64,000 bases of DNA, taken from assembly GCF_946221935.1 (NCBI RefSeq), contig NZ_CAMIGN010000014.1, positions 1 to 64,000 of the forward strand, in the 5' to 3' direction. The DNA comes from an uncultured Corynebacterium sp. Its GTDB lineage: Bacteria; Actinomycetota; Actinomycetes; Mycobacteriales; Mycobacteriaceae. The position numbers and the translations under genes are program-made. The notes beneath the pieces are model-generated. The model was not told the origin of the DNA. It searched no databases and was given only the letters and a program-made list of their open reading frames with translations. This document shows, piece after piece, positions 1 through 11,100 of the stretch (position 1 is the stretch's first letter; each line of letters starts with the position of its first letter).

Positions 1-80
1 CTTGAACCCCTAACCGCCTAGAATTAAACCAGTCCAACTTTCGGGGGCCAGTTCATGTCAAGCGGGGCTGTAAGAGTTTG

Positions 81-162
<82 letters not shown>

Positions 163-225
163 AAAAAGAACGCGGATAACCGCGCTTCCCCTTTTATGCT
201 AGCAAGCGAGCCAGCATAAAAAGAA

Positions 226-252
226 ATTAGGTGGATTAAGTGGATTAGGTGG
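226..252. repeat. three tandem 9-bp units
   Basis: ATTAGGTGG, ATTAAGTGG and ATTAGGTGG follow one another without a gap, with one mismatch in the middle unit. The array sits just upstream of the -10 box of the small membrane-protein gene starting at 282, so it could be a binding-site array or only slippage-generated DNA. Confidence 0.8.
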
Positions 253-267
253 CACAGCCCTGACGGG

Positions 268-273
268 TAGAAT
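268..273 (+). promoter_or_regulatory. -10 box TAGAAT, leaderless type
   Basis: TAGAAT fits the corynebacterial -10 pattern TANANT and ends 8 nt before the GTG at 282, where no Shine-Dalgarno sequence is seen. The transcript would then begin at the start codon. Inferred from sequence only. Confidence 0.55.
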
Positions 274-281
274 GTGGCACT

Positions 282-746
282 GTGAACGAACACTCCGAGG
301 TAGACGAAACAACTCACCCGTTTCCGCTGCGCGTTCGCATTATTCAAATCATCTTCCTAGTGCTCGCGGTGATCGCCACCTTGCTGCTGGCGTGGTGGCA
401 GTGGAGCCGTTGGCAATCTAATGGCGGTAGCTTCCAGAACTTGGGTTATGCAATCCAATGGCCCATCTTTGGCATCTTCTTCGTCGTGGCGTACCGCAAG
501 TACATCCAATACGAAAAGGAGCGGCTGCAGGGCGACATCTCCCCTGCTGCTCCTACTCAGCCAACCGATGAAATCACCGAGGTACCGCAGGACTTCCTGC
601 AGGCTGAAGGGGCCGAAGACGTCTTCGTGGATGATAGGCGTAAGCAGGCGCGTATGAGGGCGTCACACAACGGGGCGTACGAGGGCAATGCCGGTAGTGA
701 CGGCAGCGACAGTAACGAACAAGAAGCAAAGAAAGAGGGACGCTAA
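282..746 (+). CDS. small membrane protein, LprD (Rv1343c)-like
   Basis: A 154-residue protein with a GTG start. One strong membrane helix lies at about residues 20-42 (IIQIIFLVLAVIATLLLAWW), followed by an aromatic segment and a second hydrophobic stretch at about 58-72, then an acidic, charged, probably cytoplasmic tail. The pattern LAWWQW...FQNLGYAIQWPIFG and its place beside a DUF3817 gene and rdgB-rph match the mycobacterial lprD neighbourhood; I see no lipobox cysteine here, so the lipoprotein label is not supported. The DUF3817 gene follows after 3 nt, suggesting one transcript. Function unknown. The start is supported by a TAGAAT box 8 nt upstream. Confidence 0.8.
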   Translation: MNEHSEVDETTHPFPLRVRIIQIIFLVLAVIATLLLAWWQWSRWQSNGGSFQNLGYAIQWPIFGIFFVVAYRKYIQYEKERLQGDISPAAPTQPTDEITEVPQDFLQAEGAEDVFVDDRRKQARMRASHNGAYEGNAGSDGSDSNEQEAKKEGR

Positions 747-749
747 GCA

Positions 750-1115
750 ATGAGCAACGAGCAGACGACGGCGATTCACCCGGAGCGTCGCGCGCGGGTG
801 GCGAAGTCGCTGAAGGTGTACTCCGTGGCGGCGGTCGTGACCGGTATCTGGCTGCTGATTCTGGTGGCCGAGATGATCTTTAAGTACCTTGTCCTGGGCA
901 ATGACAACACCCCGGAGTGGTTCAGCTATATCGGTCCGGCGCATGGCGTGGTGTTTATGATCTACGTGATCTGCTGCCTGGATCTGGGCACGAAGGCCCG
1001 CTGGGAGCCCACGAAGTGGCTGACCACAATGCTCGCGGGCGTGGTACCTTTCCTGAGCTTCGTCGTGGAGAAGAAGCGCCGCGAGGAAGTTAAGGCCGCT
1101 TTCCAGCTGGACTAG
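750..1115 (+). CDS. DUF3817 family membrane protein
   Basis: A 121-residue protein with three predicted membrane helices (about residues 26-48, 63-83 and 92-108), a basic N-terminus and a basic C-terminal tail (EKKRREEVK). The motifs YIGPAHGVVFM and the final VVPFLSFVVEKK are typical of DUF3817, a small actinobacterial membrane family of unknown function. The ATG is preceded by AGAGGGA, and only 3 nt separate it from the upstream membrane-protein gene, so the two are likely co-transcribed. It converges with the amidohydrolase gene. No biochemical role is established for the family. Confidence 0.85.
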   Translation: MSNEQTTAIHPERRARVAKSLKVYSVAAVVTGIWLLILVAEMIFKYLVLGNDNTPEWFSYIGPAHGVVFMIYVICCLDLGTKARWEPTKWLTTMLAGVVPFLSFVVEKKRREEVKAAFQLD

Positions 1116-1165
1116 CTTCCGGGTGCATGCTGCGCGGTACGGTGCGTACCCAACGCAATGCGCGG

Positions 1166-2560
1166 CTACTCGACCAGCGAGGTCTCCACGGCGACTGCGT
1201 CGATCTCCTCATCGGTAGGCACGGGCGCACCCATGGCGTGTGGCTCGGCCTCCGGCTTCTCCCACTCGGATTGCAGGCACGCCAGGATCGCGATCGCAGC
1301 CGCGCGCGTAGAGACTTGGAGGGTGGAAAGGTCCGGCAGGAAACCCGGGTTGTGGTTGGTTGGGATGTCGATATCCAACCGCCCAGCGGCCTCGGCACGC
1401 TGCCACTGGCGGCGTGGGGTAATGCCGATGGTCCACAGCATGTAGGGGCAGCCAAAGGACTTCGGGATCACGGAGAAGTCCTCGGAGGCGGTCCAGGGCT
1501 CCATCTCTAGGGAATCCTCGCCGAAGGAGCTGTCGAAGTGGGGGCGGACGACGTCATAGACCTCGGGGGCGTTGTCGGTAGCGCCAAGCAGGCCGACGAA
1601 TTTGAAATCCGGCTCGCGGTCGGCGCCGGCTCCCATGGCCTCGGCGCGTACCACGCGCTTGATCGCATCCACGCACTTTTGGCGCAGCTCCTCGTCGTAG
1701 AAGCGGCAGGAAAGGGAGATTTTCGCGGAATCCGGGATCACGTTATTTGCCTTGCCAGCTTCCACCGAGGCGACGGTGATCACAGCGAATTTATTCGGTG
1801 GAACCTCGCGGGAAACAATCGTCTGCAGCTTCATCACTGTCGACGCCGCCAGCACCACCGGATCCACAGATCGGTGCGGCATGGAAGCATGCGCGCCGCG
1901 GCCATAGAGAGTGATTTCGATAGTGGTGGAGGAAGTCATCACCGGCCCCGGCGCGGAGTACACATGCCCCGCTGGCCCGGCCACAATGTGCTGTGCCAGG
2001 CATACATCGGGGCGGGGAATGATGCGCCCCAAACCGTCGGAGACCATCTTGTGCGCACCGATTGACGCCTCTTCCGCCGGTTGGAACAGTGCCACGACCG
2101 TACCGGACCAGTGTGCGCGTTCTTCGTCGAGAATGCGCATGGCCCCTAAAAGGCTGGTGGTGTGCTGGTCGTGGCCACAGGCGTGCATGGTGGCCACGCG
2201 CTCACCGGAGGCGTTGAGCTGCGAATAAGTGGAGGCATAGTCCACGCCGGTTTTCTCCGCTACGGGCAGGCCATCGAAATCGGCGCGCATCAGCACCGTC
2301 GGCCCTTCGCCGTTTTCCAGCACAGCGGTGATGCCGTAGCCGCCGATTTTGGTTGTGATCTCCCAGTTCGGGAAGGCTTCCAATTCCTTGGCGATCGTCT
2401 GTGCGGTCACTTCCTCTGCGCCCGAGAGCTCAGGGTGCTGGTGGAAGAATTTGTAGACGTCCTCCAGCCAACTGAGGTCAGCTTGCGATCCGGCCACAAT
2501 GCCGCTGGGGCTGGTGGGGCTGAAGGTGGCCTGGTCGCTGTCAGTGCCGGGGGCGGTCAC
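1166..2560 (-). CDS. M20 family amidohydrolase
   Basis: A zinc-dependent amidohydrolase of peptidase family M20D, the group with N-acyl-amino-acid and IAA-amino-acid hydrolases. Metal-binding and catalytic motifs are visible: MHACGHDQH, QPAEE and HASMPHRSVDP, with a dimerisation segment in the middle (VASVEAGKANNVIP). Length is about 464 residues, within the normal range with a slightly long N-terminus. The reading frame opens 6 codons earlier (GTG at 2578), but AAAGGA lies about 9 nt upstream of the second GTG at 2560 (VTAPGTDSDQ), which I prefer. The substrate cannot be told; corynebacteria use relatives to release amino-acid conjugates. It is monocistronic and convergent with DUF3817. Confidence 0.85.
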   Translation of the reverse strand: MTAPGTDSDQATFSPTSPSGIVAGSQADLSWLEDVYKFFHQHPELSGAEEVTAQTIAKELEAFPNWEITTKIGGYGITAVLENGEGPTVLMRADFDGLPVAEKTGVDYASTYSQLNASGERVATMHACGHDQHTTSLLGAMRILDEERAHWSGTVVALFQPAEEASIGAHKMVSDGLGRIIPRPDVCLAQHIVAGPAGHVYSAPGPVMTSSTTIEITLYGRGAHASMPHRSVDPVVLAASTVMKLQTIVSREVPPNKFAVITVASVEAGKANNVIPDSAKISLSCRFYDEELRQKCVDAIKRVVRAEAMGAGADREPDFKFVGLLGATDNAPEVYDVVRPHFDSSFGEDSLEMEPWTASEDFSVIPKSFGCPYMLWTIGITPRRQWQRAEAAGRLDIDIPTNHNPGFLPDLSTLQVSTRAAAIAILACLQSEWEKPEAEPHAMGAPVPTDEEIDAVAVETSLVE

Positions 2561-2666
2561 GCGGAGGAGTCCTTTCACTAGTTAGTTGTTCGAGCTTGTG
2601 CCTTGCCCCATCATACGTGGCTTAACCCCGCTTCCGTGACGGGCGATGCTACATCTTTGCGGAACT

Positions 2667-3320
2667 TTAATCCGCTAGTTGCGCCAGGATTTCCACCAGT
2701 TGACGCAGGGCTTTACCGCGGTGGGAAACCGCATCCTTCTGCTCCGCCGTTAGTTCGCCCGCAGACTTGCCCGCTAGCTCTTGTTCCTGGCCTACTGGCA
2801 ACTCGTCGGGTGCGAACAACGGGTCATAGCCGAAACCACCCTCACCCTGCTCGGCGCGCAGCACGCGCCCGTACCAGCGACCTTCCACAGCGTATTCGGT
2901 CTCCATGCCACGCTCGGCCGCCACTTCAGCGGGTAGTTGCAGCATGCAGGCGGATACGAAATGCGCCCCGCGCCGCTCGTCCGGCACATCGCCCATCTGC
3001 GCCAACAGAAGGTCATTGTTTGCTTTGTCGTCGCCATGACCACCGGACCAGCGGGCGCTCAGCACTCCTGGCATCCCATTGAGCGCATCCACGGCCAGCC
3101 CGGAATCATCCGCGATGGTTGGCAGGCCCGCGTGCCGCACGCCGTCGTTAGTCTTGATTCGCGCGTTGTCCGCGAACGTCGCGCCGGTCTCCGGGGTCTC
3201 TGGGTATTCCGGCACATCACCCAGCCCCACTAGTTCGACGCCGGTTACGTTTGCCGCTTCCAGCATGCGGTTCAGCTCGGCCAGCTTCTTTTTATTCCTT
3301 GAGGCAACCAGTACTCGCAT
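2667..3320 (-). CDS. rdgB: non-canonical purine NTP pyrophosphatase, RdgB/HAM1
   Basis: Hydrolyses ITP, dITP and XTP to monophosphates, keeping deaminated purines out of DNA and RNA. The N-terminus (VLVASRNKKKLAELNRML) carries the SxNxxK substrate motif, ADDSGLAVDALNGMPGVLSARWSG is the family signature, and GFGYDPLF and the C-terminal SHRGKAL complete the fold. Its 217 residues are about the family size. GGGGAGGAG lies 6-8 nt before the ATG, so the start is firm. It follows rph by about 45 nt in the same direction, as in mycobacteria (Rv1341-Rv1340). Confidence 0.97.
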   Translation of the reverse strand: MRVLVASRNKKKLAELNRMLEAANVTGVELVGLGDVPEYPETPETGATFADNARIKTNDGVRHAGLPTIADDSGLAVDALNGMPGVLSARWSGGHGDDKANNDLLLAQMGDVPDERRGAHFVSACMLQLPAEVAAERGMETEYAVEGRWYGRVLRAEQGEGGFGYDPLFAPDELPVGQEQELAGKSAGELTAEQKDAVSHRGKALRQLVEILAQLAD

Positions 3321-3365
3321 GGCTACTCCTCCCCTGTCGCTTGTCGTATCCTTTAGAGCAATTCC

Positions 3366-4130
<765 letters not shown>

Positions 4131-4138
4131 GGGGCTTA

Positions 4139-4144
4139 AGTTTA
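4139..4144 (-). promoter_or_regulatory. -10 box TAAACT, leaderless type, for rph
   Basis: On the minus strand TAAACT (TANANT) is followed by 8 nt and the rph ATG, with no Shine-Dalgarno sequence between. Inferred from sequence only. Confidence 0.5.
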
Positions 4145-4162
4145 CTAGCCTTCCCAGACACG

Positions 4163-5032
4163 CTACTCGCCGATGGTCAAGCGCATACCCGGGCGAGCGA
4201 CCAGGATCTCCCCGCCGTAGTGGCGGGCCGCGCCACGCACGGCTGCGTCTGTGTCTCCCCACGGCGGGATGTGGGTGAGCACCAGTTTGCCCGCACCAGC
4301 GGTCTGGGCGGCACGGCCTGCATCTTCGCCGGAGATATGCATGCCGGTGGGCTGCCCTTCGGAGTTCTCTCCCCACGTGGCTTCGCACAGAAATACATCC
4401 GCTCCCGCTGCGATGTGGGCCAGGTTGTCAGTCCAGGCAGTGTCCCCGGAGTAGACCAGGGAGTGCCCCGCGTTGTCCTCCACGCGCAGCAGGTAGGCCT
4501 CTGTGGGGTGTACGGCGGTGGCGGCGTACAAGGTGAAGGGACCGATGGGGTGGGCTGGGTACGTGGTGGCGTCAAAAAGACCCTCGCCTACCTTGTAAAC
4601 GTTGATGTCGAAGGTATCGGTGAAGTCGTCGGGCTGGTCGGGTGCGTCGGCACCGGCGGCGGAGAGGTGACGGCGGGCAATGGTGGGGCCCAGCAGCTGG
4701 TGGCGGTGTGGGGCGGGCGCGGTGGGGTGGAATCGGCGCCAGACCAGCAACGAGGGGAAGTCTAGGCAATGGTCGGCGTGCATGTGGCTAAAGGCGACGT
4801 GGCAGGCGGAGGGGTCAATCCCTTCGGCGCGTTGCATTGCACTGAGTACGCCGGGGCCACAGTCGAGAAGGAGGTCGCCGCCTTCGCTGGTGCCTTCGCT
4901 GGTTATTGTCCCGGGGTTGGTGTTCGCGCTGTTGGCCTCAGCGTTGGGTGTTGTGTTGCGGATTATGTAGCCCGACGCTGCGCTATCGGGCCCTTCGACG
5001 CTTCCGGAACATCCCAGCACTACCAACTCCAT
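4163..5032 (-). CDS. metallo-beta-lactamase-fold phosphodiesterase (Rv1339-like)
   Basis: A 289-residue cytoplasmic hydrolase. The Zn-binding motif HMHADH, the downstream SGDTAW and LVLTHIPPW, and the N-terminal LVVLGCSGSVEGPDSAASGYI place it with the Rv1339 group next to rph and rdgB, which are atypical class II cyclic-AMP phosphodiesterases. The role in cAMP breakdown is inferred from that relationship. The frame is open to 5125, but conservation starts at MELVVLG (ATG at 5032); a GTG six codons earlier (VAQLQF) is an alternative, and neither has a clear Shine-Dalgarno. rph follows after about 30 nt. Confidence 0.88.
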   Translation of the reverse strand: MELVVLGCSGSVEGPDSAASGYIIRNTTPNAEANSANTNPGTITSEGTSEGGDLLLDCGPGVLSAMQRAEGIDPSACHVAFSHMHADHCLDFPSLLVWRRFHPTAPAPHRHQLLGPTIARRHLSAAGADAPDQPDDFTDTFDINVYKVGEGLFDATTYPAHPIGPFTLYAATAVHPTEAYLLRVEDNAGHSLVYSGDTAWTDNLAHIAAGADVFLCEATWGENSEGQPTGMHISGEDAGRAAQTAGAGKLVLTHIPPWGDTDAAVRGAARHYGGEILVARPGMRLTIGE

Positions 5033-5070
5033 AAATTGCAATTGTGCCACGAAGCGGTGGTAAATGCGGG

Positions 5071-5105
5071 AAAAGGGCGACCACCGTGGTGTCGGTGATC
5101 GCCCT
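5071..5105 (-). terminator. intrinsic terminator after the adhesin gene
   Basis: On the minus strand GGGCGATCACC and GGTGGTCGCCC form an 11-bp stem around an 8-nt loop (one G-T pair), directly followed by TTTTC. It lies about 40 nt past the adhesin stop codon and separates it from the phosphodiesterase operon. Confidence 0.88.
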
Positions 5106-5145
5106 TCGTGACAAGTGTCACTCAAGTGCCCTCGCTAGGAGGCGT

Positions 5146-8100
5146 TTATGCCTCTTCGTCGCGGCGGCGGTGACGCAGCAGCGGGATAGCGCCGAGAATC
5201 AGTGCCAGTCCGACTGCGAACACGCCGATCACGTTCGCACCCGTGGATGCGAGGGTGCTCATCTGCGGGCGGTTGGCCTGCTTCTGAGCTTCGATCTGGG
5301 CGCGATCCATGGAACCGGTGCCGGAGTTTCCGTTGCTGCTGGATTTACCAGAACCGGCCTTGTCCGTAGTGACGGTAGTCTTTCCGCCCTTGGACTTCGG
5401 CGTGCTGGTGCCCGGCTTGTTCGGCTTGTTCGGGGTACCTGGCTTCTGCTCGCCCGGGGTGTTACCCAGGACGCCCGGAGTGCGGTCACCCGAGGTAGAG
5501 CCGCTCGGGGCACCACCGTTGGAACCGTGGCTACCGACCAGGCCGCCGAGGGCCAAAGAGCCTACGATGCCCGGCAAGTACGGCCAGAAATTATCCGAAC
5601 CGGACGGAACGTCGGAGCCAGAGGGATCTTCCGGATCAACCGGCTTGGTCGGATCCGTCGGGTCCGTGGGCTTAGTCGGGTCCGTCGGCTTGGTCGGATC
5701 CGTCGGGTCCGTGGGCTTGGTCGGGTCCGTCGGGTCCGTCGGCTTGGTCGGGTCCGTGGGCTTGGTCGGGTCCGTCGGGTTCGTCGGCTTGGTCGGGTCC
5801 GTGGGCTTGGTCGGATCCGTCGGCTCCGTTGGATCGTTTGGCTCAACCGGCTTGCAACCACAGTTGTCACTTATGACGCCGATGACGGTCTTGACGTTGA
5901 AGGTCTTGCCGTCCTTGGTAGTAACGGTTACCGGAATCTCCTGGATGGTACCGCTCGGGGTATCCGCAGGAGGGGTAACCGACAGCTCACCCGTCGACGG
6001 ATCAATCTCGACGCCCCAGCCAGCCGGCACGGCACCCAACCCGTAGGTGTTGCCATCGGTGTGGCCGTAGTTGATATCGACCTTCTGGGTGTCGCCAGCC
6101 TTGATCACAGCCGGGTTGTACGTCGGTGCCGGGATGACCTCAGGATCGGTCGGCTCAGTCGGATCAACCGGCTGGTTCTCCTTGACGATGAACACTGCAC
6201 GTGCGGTGTACGGCTTTCCGTCCTTCGGGGTGATTGTCACCGGAATCTCGGCGTAGGCGCCAGACTTAGCGTCGGCAGGTGGCGTGGCCGTTACCGTGCC
6301 GTTGTCGTCCACGGTTGCAGTCCAACCAGCTGGGAGTTCGCCGATTTCATAGGTGTTGCCCTCAGTACCGTCCTTGATGTCCTGAGAAGCCGGAACACCA
6401 GGTTCGGTCAGCTCTACGCCATAGAAGCCGCGATCGATTTCGACTGGAACTTCTTGAGTCTCGGTGACGGTCTCGGTTACAACCTTGCTACCAACACGCA
6501 GCTTACGCGGGGTCGGCTCCTTGTTGACGTTCTCAGTCGTCTCCGGGTCGCCTACGGCTACACCATCCTTCAGCTTCCAAACCTTGGTTACTTCCTTCTC
6601 ACCGAAGGAACCTGCCTGGTCCTCAATGACCTTGCCGGCCTCGAGGTTCGGATCAACCTCAATGAGCGTCTCAAACGGCAGCTGCTCGGTGTGCTTATCG
6701 CTCAGCTCAGTCTGGGAAGGTGCGGTACCAACCTCGATGATCTGCTTGGTCGGCTCGCTGACGGTCTCAGTCGAGTCGTCCGTGGTGATCTCGCCGTTGT
6801 CGGAAGTCACCGTGACGGTGTGCTTGACCTCGCCCGGCTTGCCCTCCTGAACAACCTTCGTCTCACCGGCCTTGAGCTCAGGATTCTCGCGAACCTCAAC
6901 CTCGAACGGGGTGCTTTCAGTCCACTCAACGGTCTTAGAGGTGGTCTCACCCTTGGTGCCGACCTTGATGATCTTCTTAACCGGCTCCTCAACACGTTCA
7001 GTCGTGGTCTTTGTTCCCGTAACCTTCGAATTCTCGATGGTCTGGGTCGTGGTGACCTTATCCTTGCCCGGCTTGCCCTCCTGGACGGTCTCCTGGGTGC
7101 CAGCAGGCAGGGAATCGTCGAACTGAATCTCGGTCTCGAACGGAACTGCAACCTCAGACTCGGTCACATTTTCACCAGTGGTCTTGGTTCCCACACGGAT
7201 GACCGCGTTGGTCGGCTCCTTAGTGCGCTCAGTGGTTACGGTCGGCTCGCCAGATGGCTTGCCGTCCACAATCTTCTGAGTGGAGGTCTCAACCTCGGCA
7301 CCGAGTTCGCCTTGCTTATCGACGACCTGCTCGCCCGCCTTCAAAGAATCATCAAAGACGATTTCGGTCTCGAACGGGACAGGCTTCTCGGTCTTGGTCA
7401 CCACGGTGGTGTCCTCGGCCTGCGGGCCGTACTCGACGATGCGCTCGACTGGTTCAGTACGAGCCTTCGACTCAGTGACGTTCGCCTCACCGTTCGTACC
7501 GGTAAAGGTAGCCGTGTAAGACGCCTCACCATTCTTGCCTTCCTGAACCACCTTGGTTTCGCCAGGAGCGAGATCCGGGTTCGGGCGTACGGTGGTGCTG
7601 AATGGAATCGGTTCGGTCCACTCCACCTTATCGGTGGCAGTAGCCTGCTTGGTGCCGACCTTGATGACCTGGTCCACCGGCTGCTCGGTAACCTTCTCCT
7701 CCACGGTGGCCTCGCCATCCGGGTTGGAGTTGGTGACCTTCTGGGTCACGGTGATGGTCTTTTTACCCGGCTTGCCCTCAGTAACCACCTTGGACTCGCC
7801 TGCAGGAATCGTCGGGTCGTACTCAATCTTCACGCCGAACGGAACCTCGGTCTCAACCGAGTTGGAGGTCTGGCCCTCGGTCTTGCCACCCACGCGGATG
7901 ATCTGCTTGACCGGCGCCTTGGTCTGTTCCTTGGTGACGACCGGATCGCCGGACGGCTTGCCGTCGACAAGCTTCTGCGTTGTCGTGACGGTCTCTTCGC
8001 CTTCTGCACCCTTCTGGGCCACAACCTGTTCGCCGGCCTTCAGCGTCGAGTCATAGACGATCTCGGTCTCGAACGGGATGCGGTTCTTGTCGGTGAAGGT

Positions 8101-11100
8101 CAGTTCCTGATCTTCAAGGCCTGGACCGTATTCCACGATGCGTGGCTTCGGGTCCTTGGTGACGGTGTCGGAGGTAGTCTTCACATTCGGAACACCACCT
8201 TGCTCGATAGTTGCATCGAACTTCACCGAAATGGTGCGCTCGCCTGGCTCGCCCTCCTGGACAACCTTGACCTCACCCGGCTTCAGCTGCGGGTTCGGAC
8301 GAGTAATGGTGTCGAAACCAGTCTGCATGGTCCAGGTCATTTCATCGGAAGCCTTGGCAGGCTTAGTGCCGATGACGACGATCTCGTTGACCGGTGCCTT
8401 GGTTTGCTTCCACTCGCCATCGCGAGTCTGGGACTCAGCACCCGGCTCGCCTTCCTTCTCCACCTTGTAGGTGCCCTGCGGGACCGTGTCGTCGTACTTG
8501 TACTCGACATCGAACGGAACCTCGCGGGTCGGAGCTTCCTTGACGTTGATCGGCGCAGTGACAGTGTCCTTTGAACCGTCCGAATACGTCACGATAACCG
8601 GAACGTCAACCAGATCGCCTGGCTTTGCGGTCTCCGGGGCCGTAGCGACGACGTTGCCATCCTTGTCAAGGCCAACAATCCACTTGCCGTTTGCGGTCGT
8701 GTAGAAATAGGTCGGGTTACCAGCATCATTCAACTTGCCGGTCAGCTCCATGCTGTCCGTCGGATTGATGCGGAATGGCTTCTTCTCCGGTGCTGCGAGC
8801 TGGATGCCCTCAGCCAAGTTCAGATCCAGCGGAGCGGTCACCGTATCACCCGGATAGATGGTTGCCGCCGGGTAAGACGGCTCAGCCTCGTAGTTATTCG
8901 TTAGATTAACCACGGTGCCAACAGGAATCTGATCGGTGGAACCGTCCGGATAGGTGACTGTCACATTGTGGATGTGCTTGTCGCCTGGCTTCGCATCAGC
9001 CGGCGGCGTTACTGCCACCTCACCTGTGCGCGGATCAACCTTGTAAGTCCAGCCGTCAACCGTGGTCTCGGTCTTGGGGTTGCCGTCTTCGTTATCTCCG
9101 AAGGAGAAGGTCGACTTATCCGGCGCGTTGTTCAAGTTGATGGGGCGCTTGACCTCAGTACCAGGCTTGGTGGACTCCACCTGGTAGACCGGCTCGTTAA
9201 TATCCTTCTGCTGGGACTTCACCGTGAAAGGCGCCATGACAGTGTCGGTGGATCCATCGAGGTACGTCACCGTGACCGGAACGTCGACGCCGTCGCCCGG
9301 CTTAGCGTTCTCAGGAGCCGTGGCCGTCACCTTACCGTTTTCATCTACCGTGACCTTCCAGCCGGAAACGTCCTCCGGAACGCTGTAACGCTTCGATGGG
9401 TCAGCATCGAGGTCGCGCTCGGGAACCTTCGTCTCATCGGTAATGAGAGAGTCAACTGCCTGGCCCGGAGTGGTGGTCTGCAACCTGTATTGTGGCTCGT
9501 GCACCTGGTTCTGCCTTGCAACCACCACAACGGTAGCGATGGTGGTGTTCGAGGAGCCGTCCTTGTACGTGACGCGGACTGGGATGTCGGCCGAGGAACC
9601 CGGCAGGGCATTCGGGCCAATCGGGGTGATGATGTCACCGGTATCCGGGTCGATCTTGACGTCCTCCCACTTCAGGTTACGCGGAGGCGCAACGTAAGAA
9701 GGATCGTTCGGGTCAGTGATGATGGAGAACTTAGGTTCGGCAGCATCACTCAGGTGCGCGCGGTTGACGGTGCTCGTAACGGACGTTCCTGGCTTACCAG
9801 TCACCGTCGGGTACGACGGGCTGTTAGCGCTCGAATAGGAATCCACGACTGTGAAGTCAGCCGGGACCTTTGCGGTGGAACCGTCCGGGTAGGTGACCTC
9901 CACGGGAATGGACACAGTCGATCCGTTGGGAACACTCTCATCCGGGGTGGCAGTGACGGTGCCGTTCTCGTCGATGGAGAATGTCCAGTTCGGTGGCAGC
10001 TTATCCGGCAACTTGTATTTTCCAAGCTTCGGATCGGACAACTGCGTCTTAATCTCCGAGCTCACCGGTGCGCCGGCCTTCGTTACCTGCGGCGGGTATG
10101 AGGCAGCATCTTCGCCGGTGCCATCACCAATAACGTTGATTGCACCGGTGGTGATCTGCGGGTTCGCGCCGCTCTTGTAATAGACCTTGACCGGAACGGT
10201 GATCTGAGCGCCCGGAAGTGCGTTGTCCGGGATGGTAGAGGTCAGCTCGCCAGTGTTCTCGTCAATGGTGACGGTCCAGTCACCGGTCTTGTATTCCAAA
10301 GAACCATCGGGGAAGGTGTAGCGGTTCGGCTCTTCGTCATCGGCATTGCCGCCCAGGCCGATCTTGGGCATGGCAGGCTGAAGTTTGACTTCTTCCTTCG
10401 CCTTGCCGGTCACAGCGGTGTAGTCCGGAACCTTGACGTTGTTGGTGACCTGGAAGGTGGCCTCTACCGTATCCGTGGTTCCGTCTGGGTAATGCGCTGT
10501 AATCTTCGGGGTGATCTTGGAGTTATTCGCGGCATCCTCAGGTGAGGTGGCAGTCACCGTAATTGTGCCGTCGTCCTTGACCTCAACCTTCCAGCCGTCC
10601 GGAACGGTATCCGGATCAACGTCAAAGCTGGTTGGCTTGACCGGGTCATGACCTTCCATAGCAGGCGCAAAGTCAATGCTTCCGGTCATCGGCTTACCGG
10701 CTGCGCCCTGTACCAAGCCCGGGCCAGTGAGGTTTGTAACTTGGGTATTGTTCGGGTCAACAACAACGAGCAGCGGAATAATGTCCTGGGAGCCGTTCGT
10801 GTACGTCACGATGACGCGCGGCTGCGCGAAAGTGCCCGGGGCGGGGTTCGGCGGGGCAGTTACCGTAACCTCGTGAGTGTTTGGGTCCAGGGTGGCTTTC
10901 CAGCCGGTGTAGACGTATCGGTTATCCAGCTTGACTTCGGCTTCAACGCCGCCCTCATCGCGGGACTTCATCAGATCCGCAATCTTGTCACCAGTCTGCT
11001 GGAAGGTCACCGACTGTGGTCCCGTTGCAACGGGACCGCTTTCGCTATCAACACCCGAAAGTATGGTCTGCTGCGCAGGGTTGTACTCCGGATCATGGAA

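Noticed and set aside
282..746. Lipoprotein (LprD) annotation
   Set aside because: No cysteine follows the hydrophobic segment in a lipobox context, so the protein is called a membrane protein only.
5640..5846. CRISPR-like periodic repeat
   Set aside because: The units are 9-18 bp, contiguous, without spacers, and encode an in-frame Pro/Thr tract.
5044..8574. 1,176-codon open frame on the plus strand
   Set aside because: It is antisense to the repeat part of the adhesin gene; the long opening results from the periodic GC-biased repeats, and the product is a Leu/Arg-rich repeat without any known fold.
8968..10101. 377-codon plus-strand open frame
   Set aside because: Also a shadow of the adhesin YPDG modules; no ribosome site and no recognisable domain.
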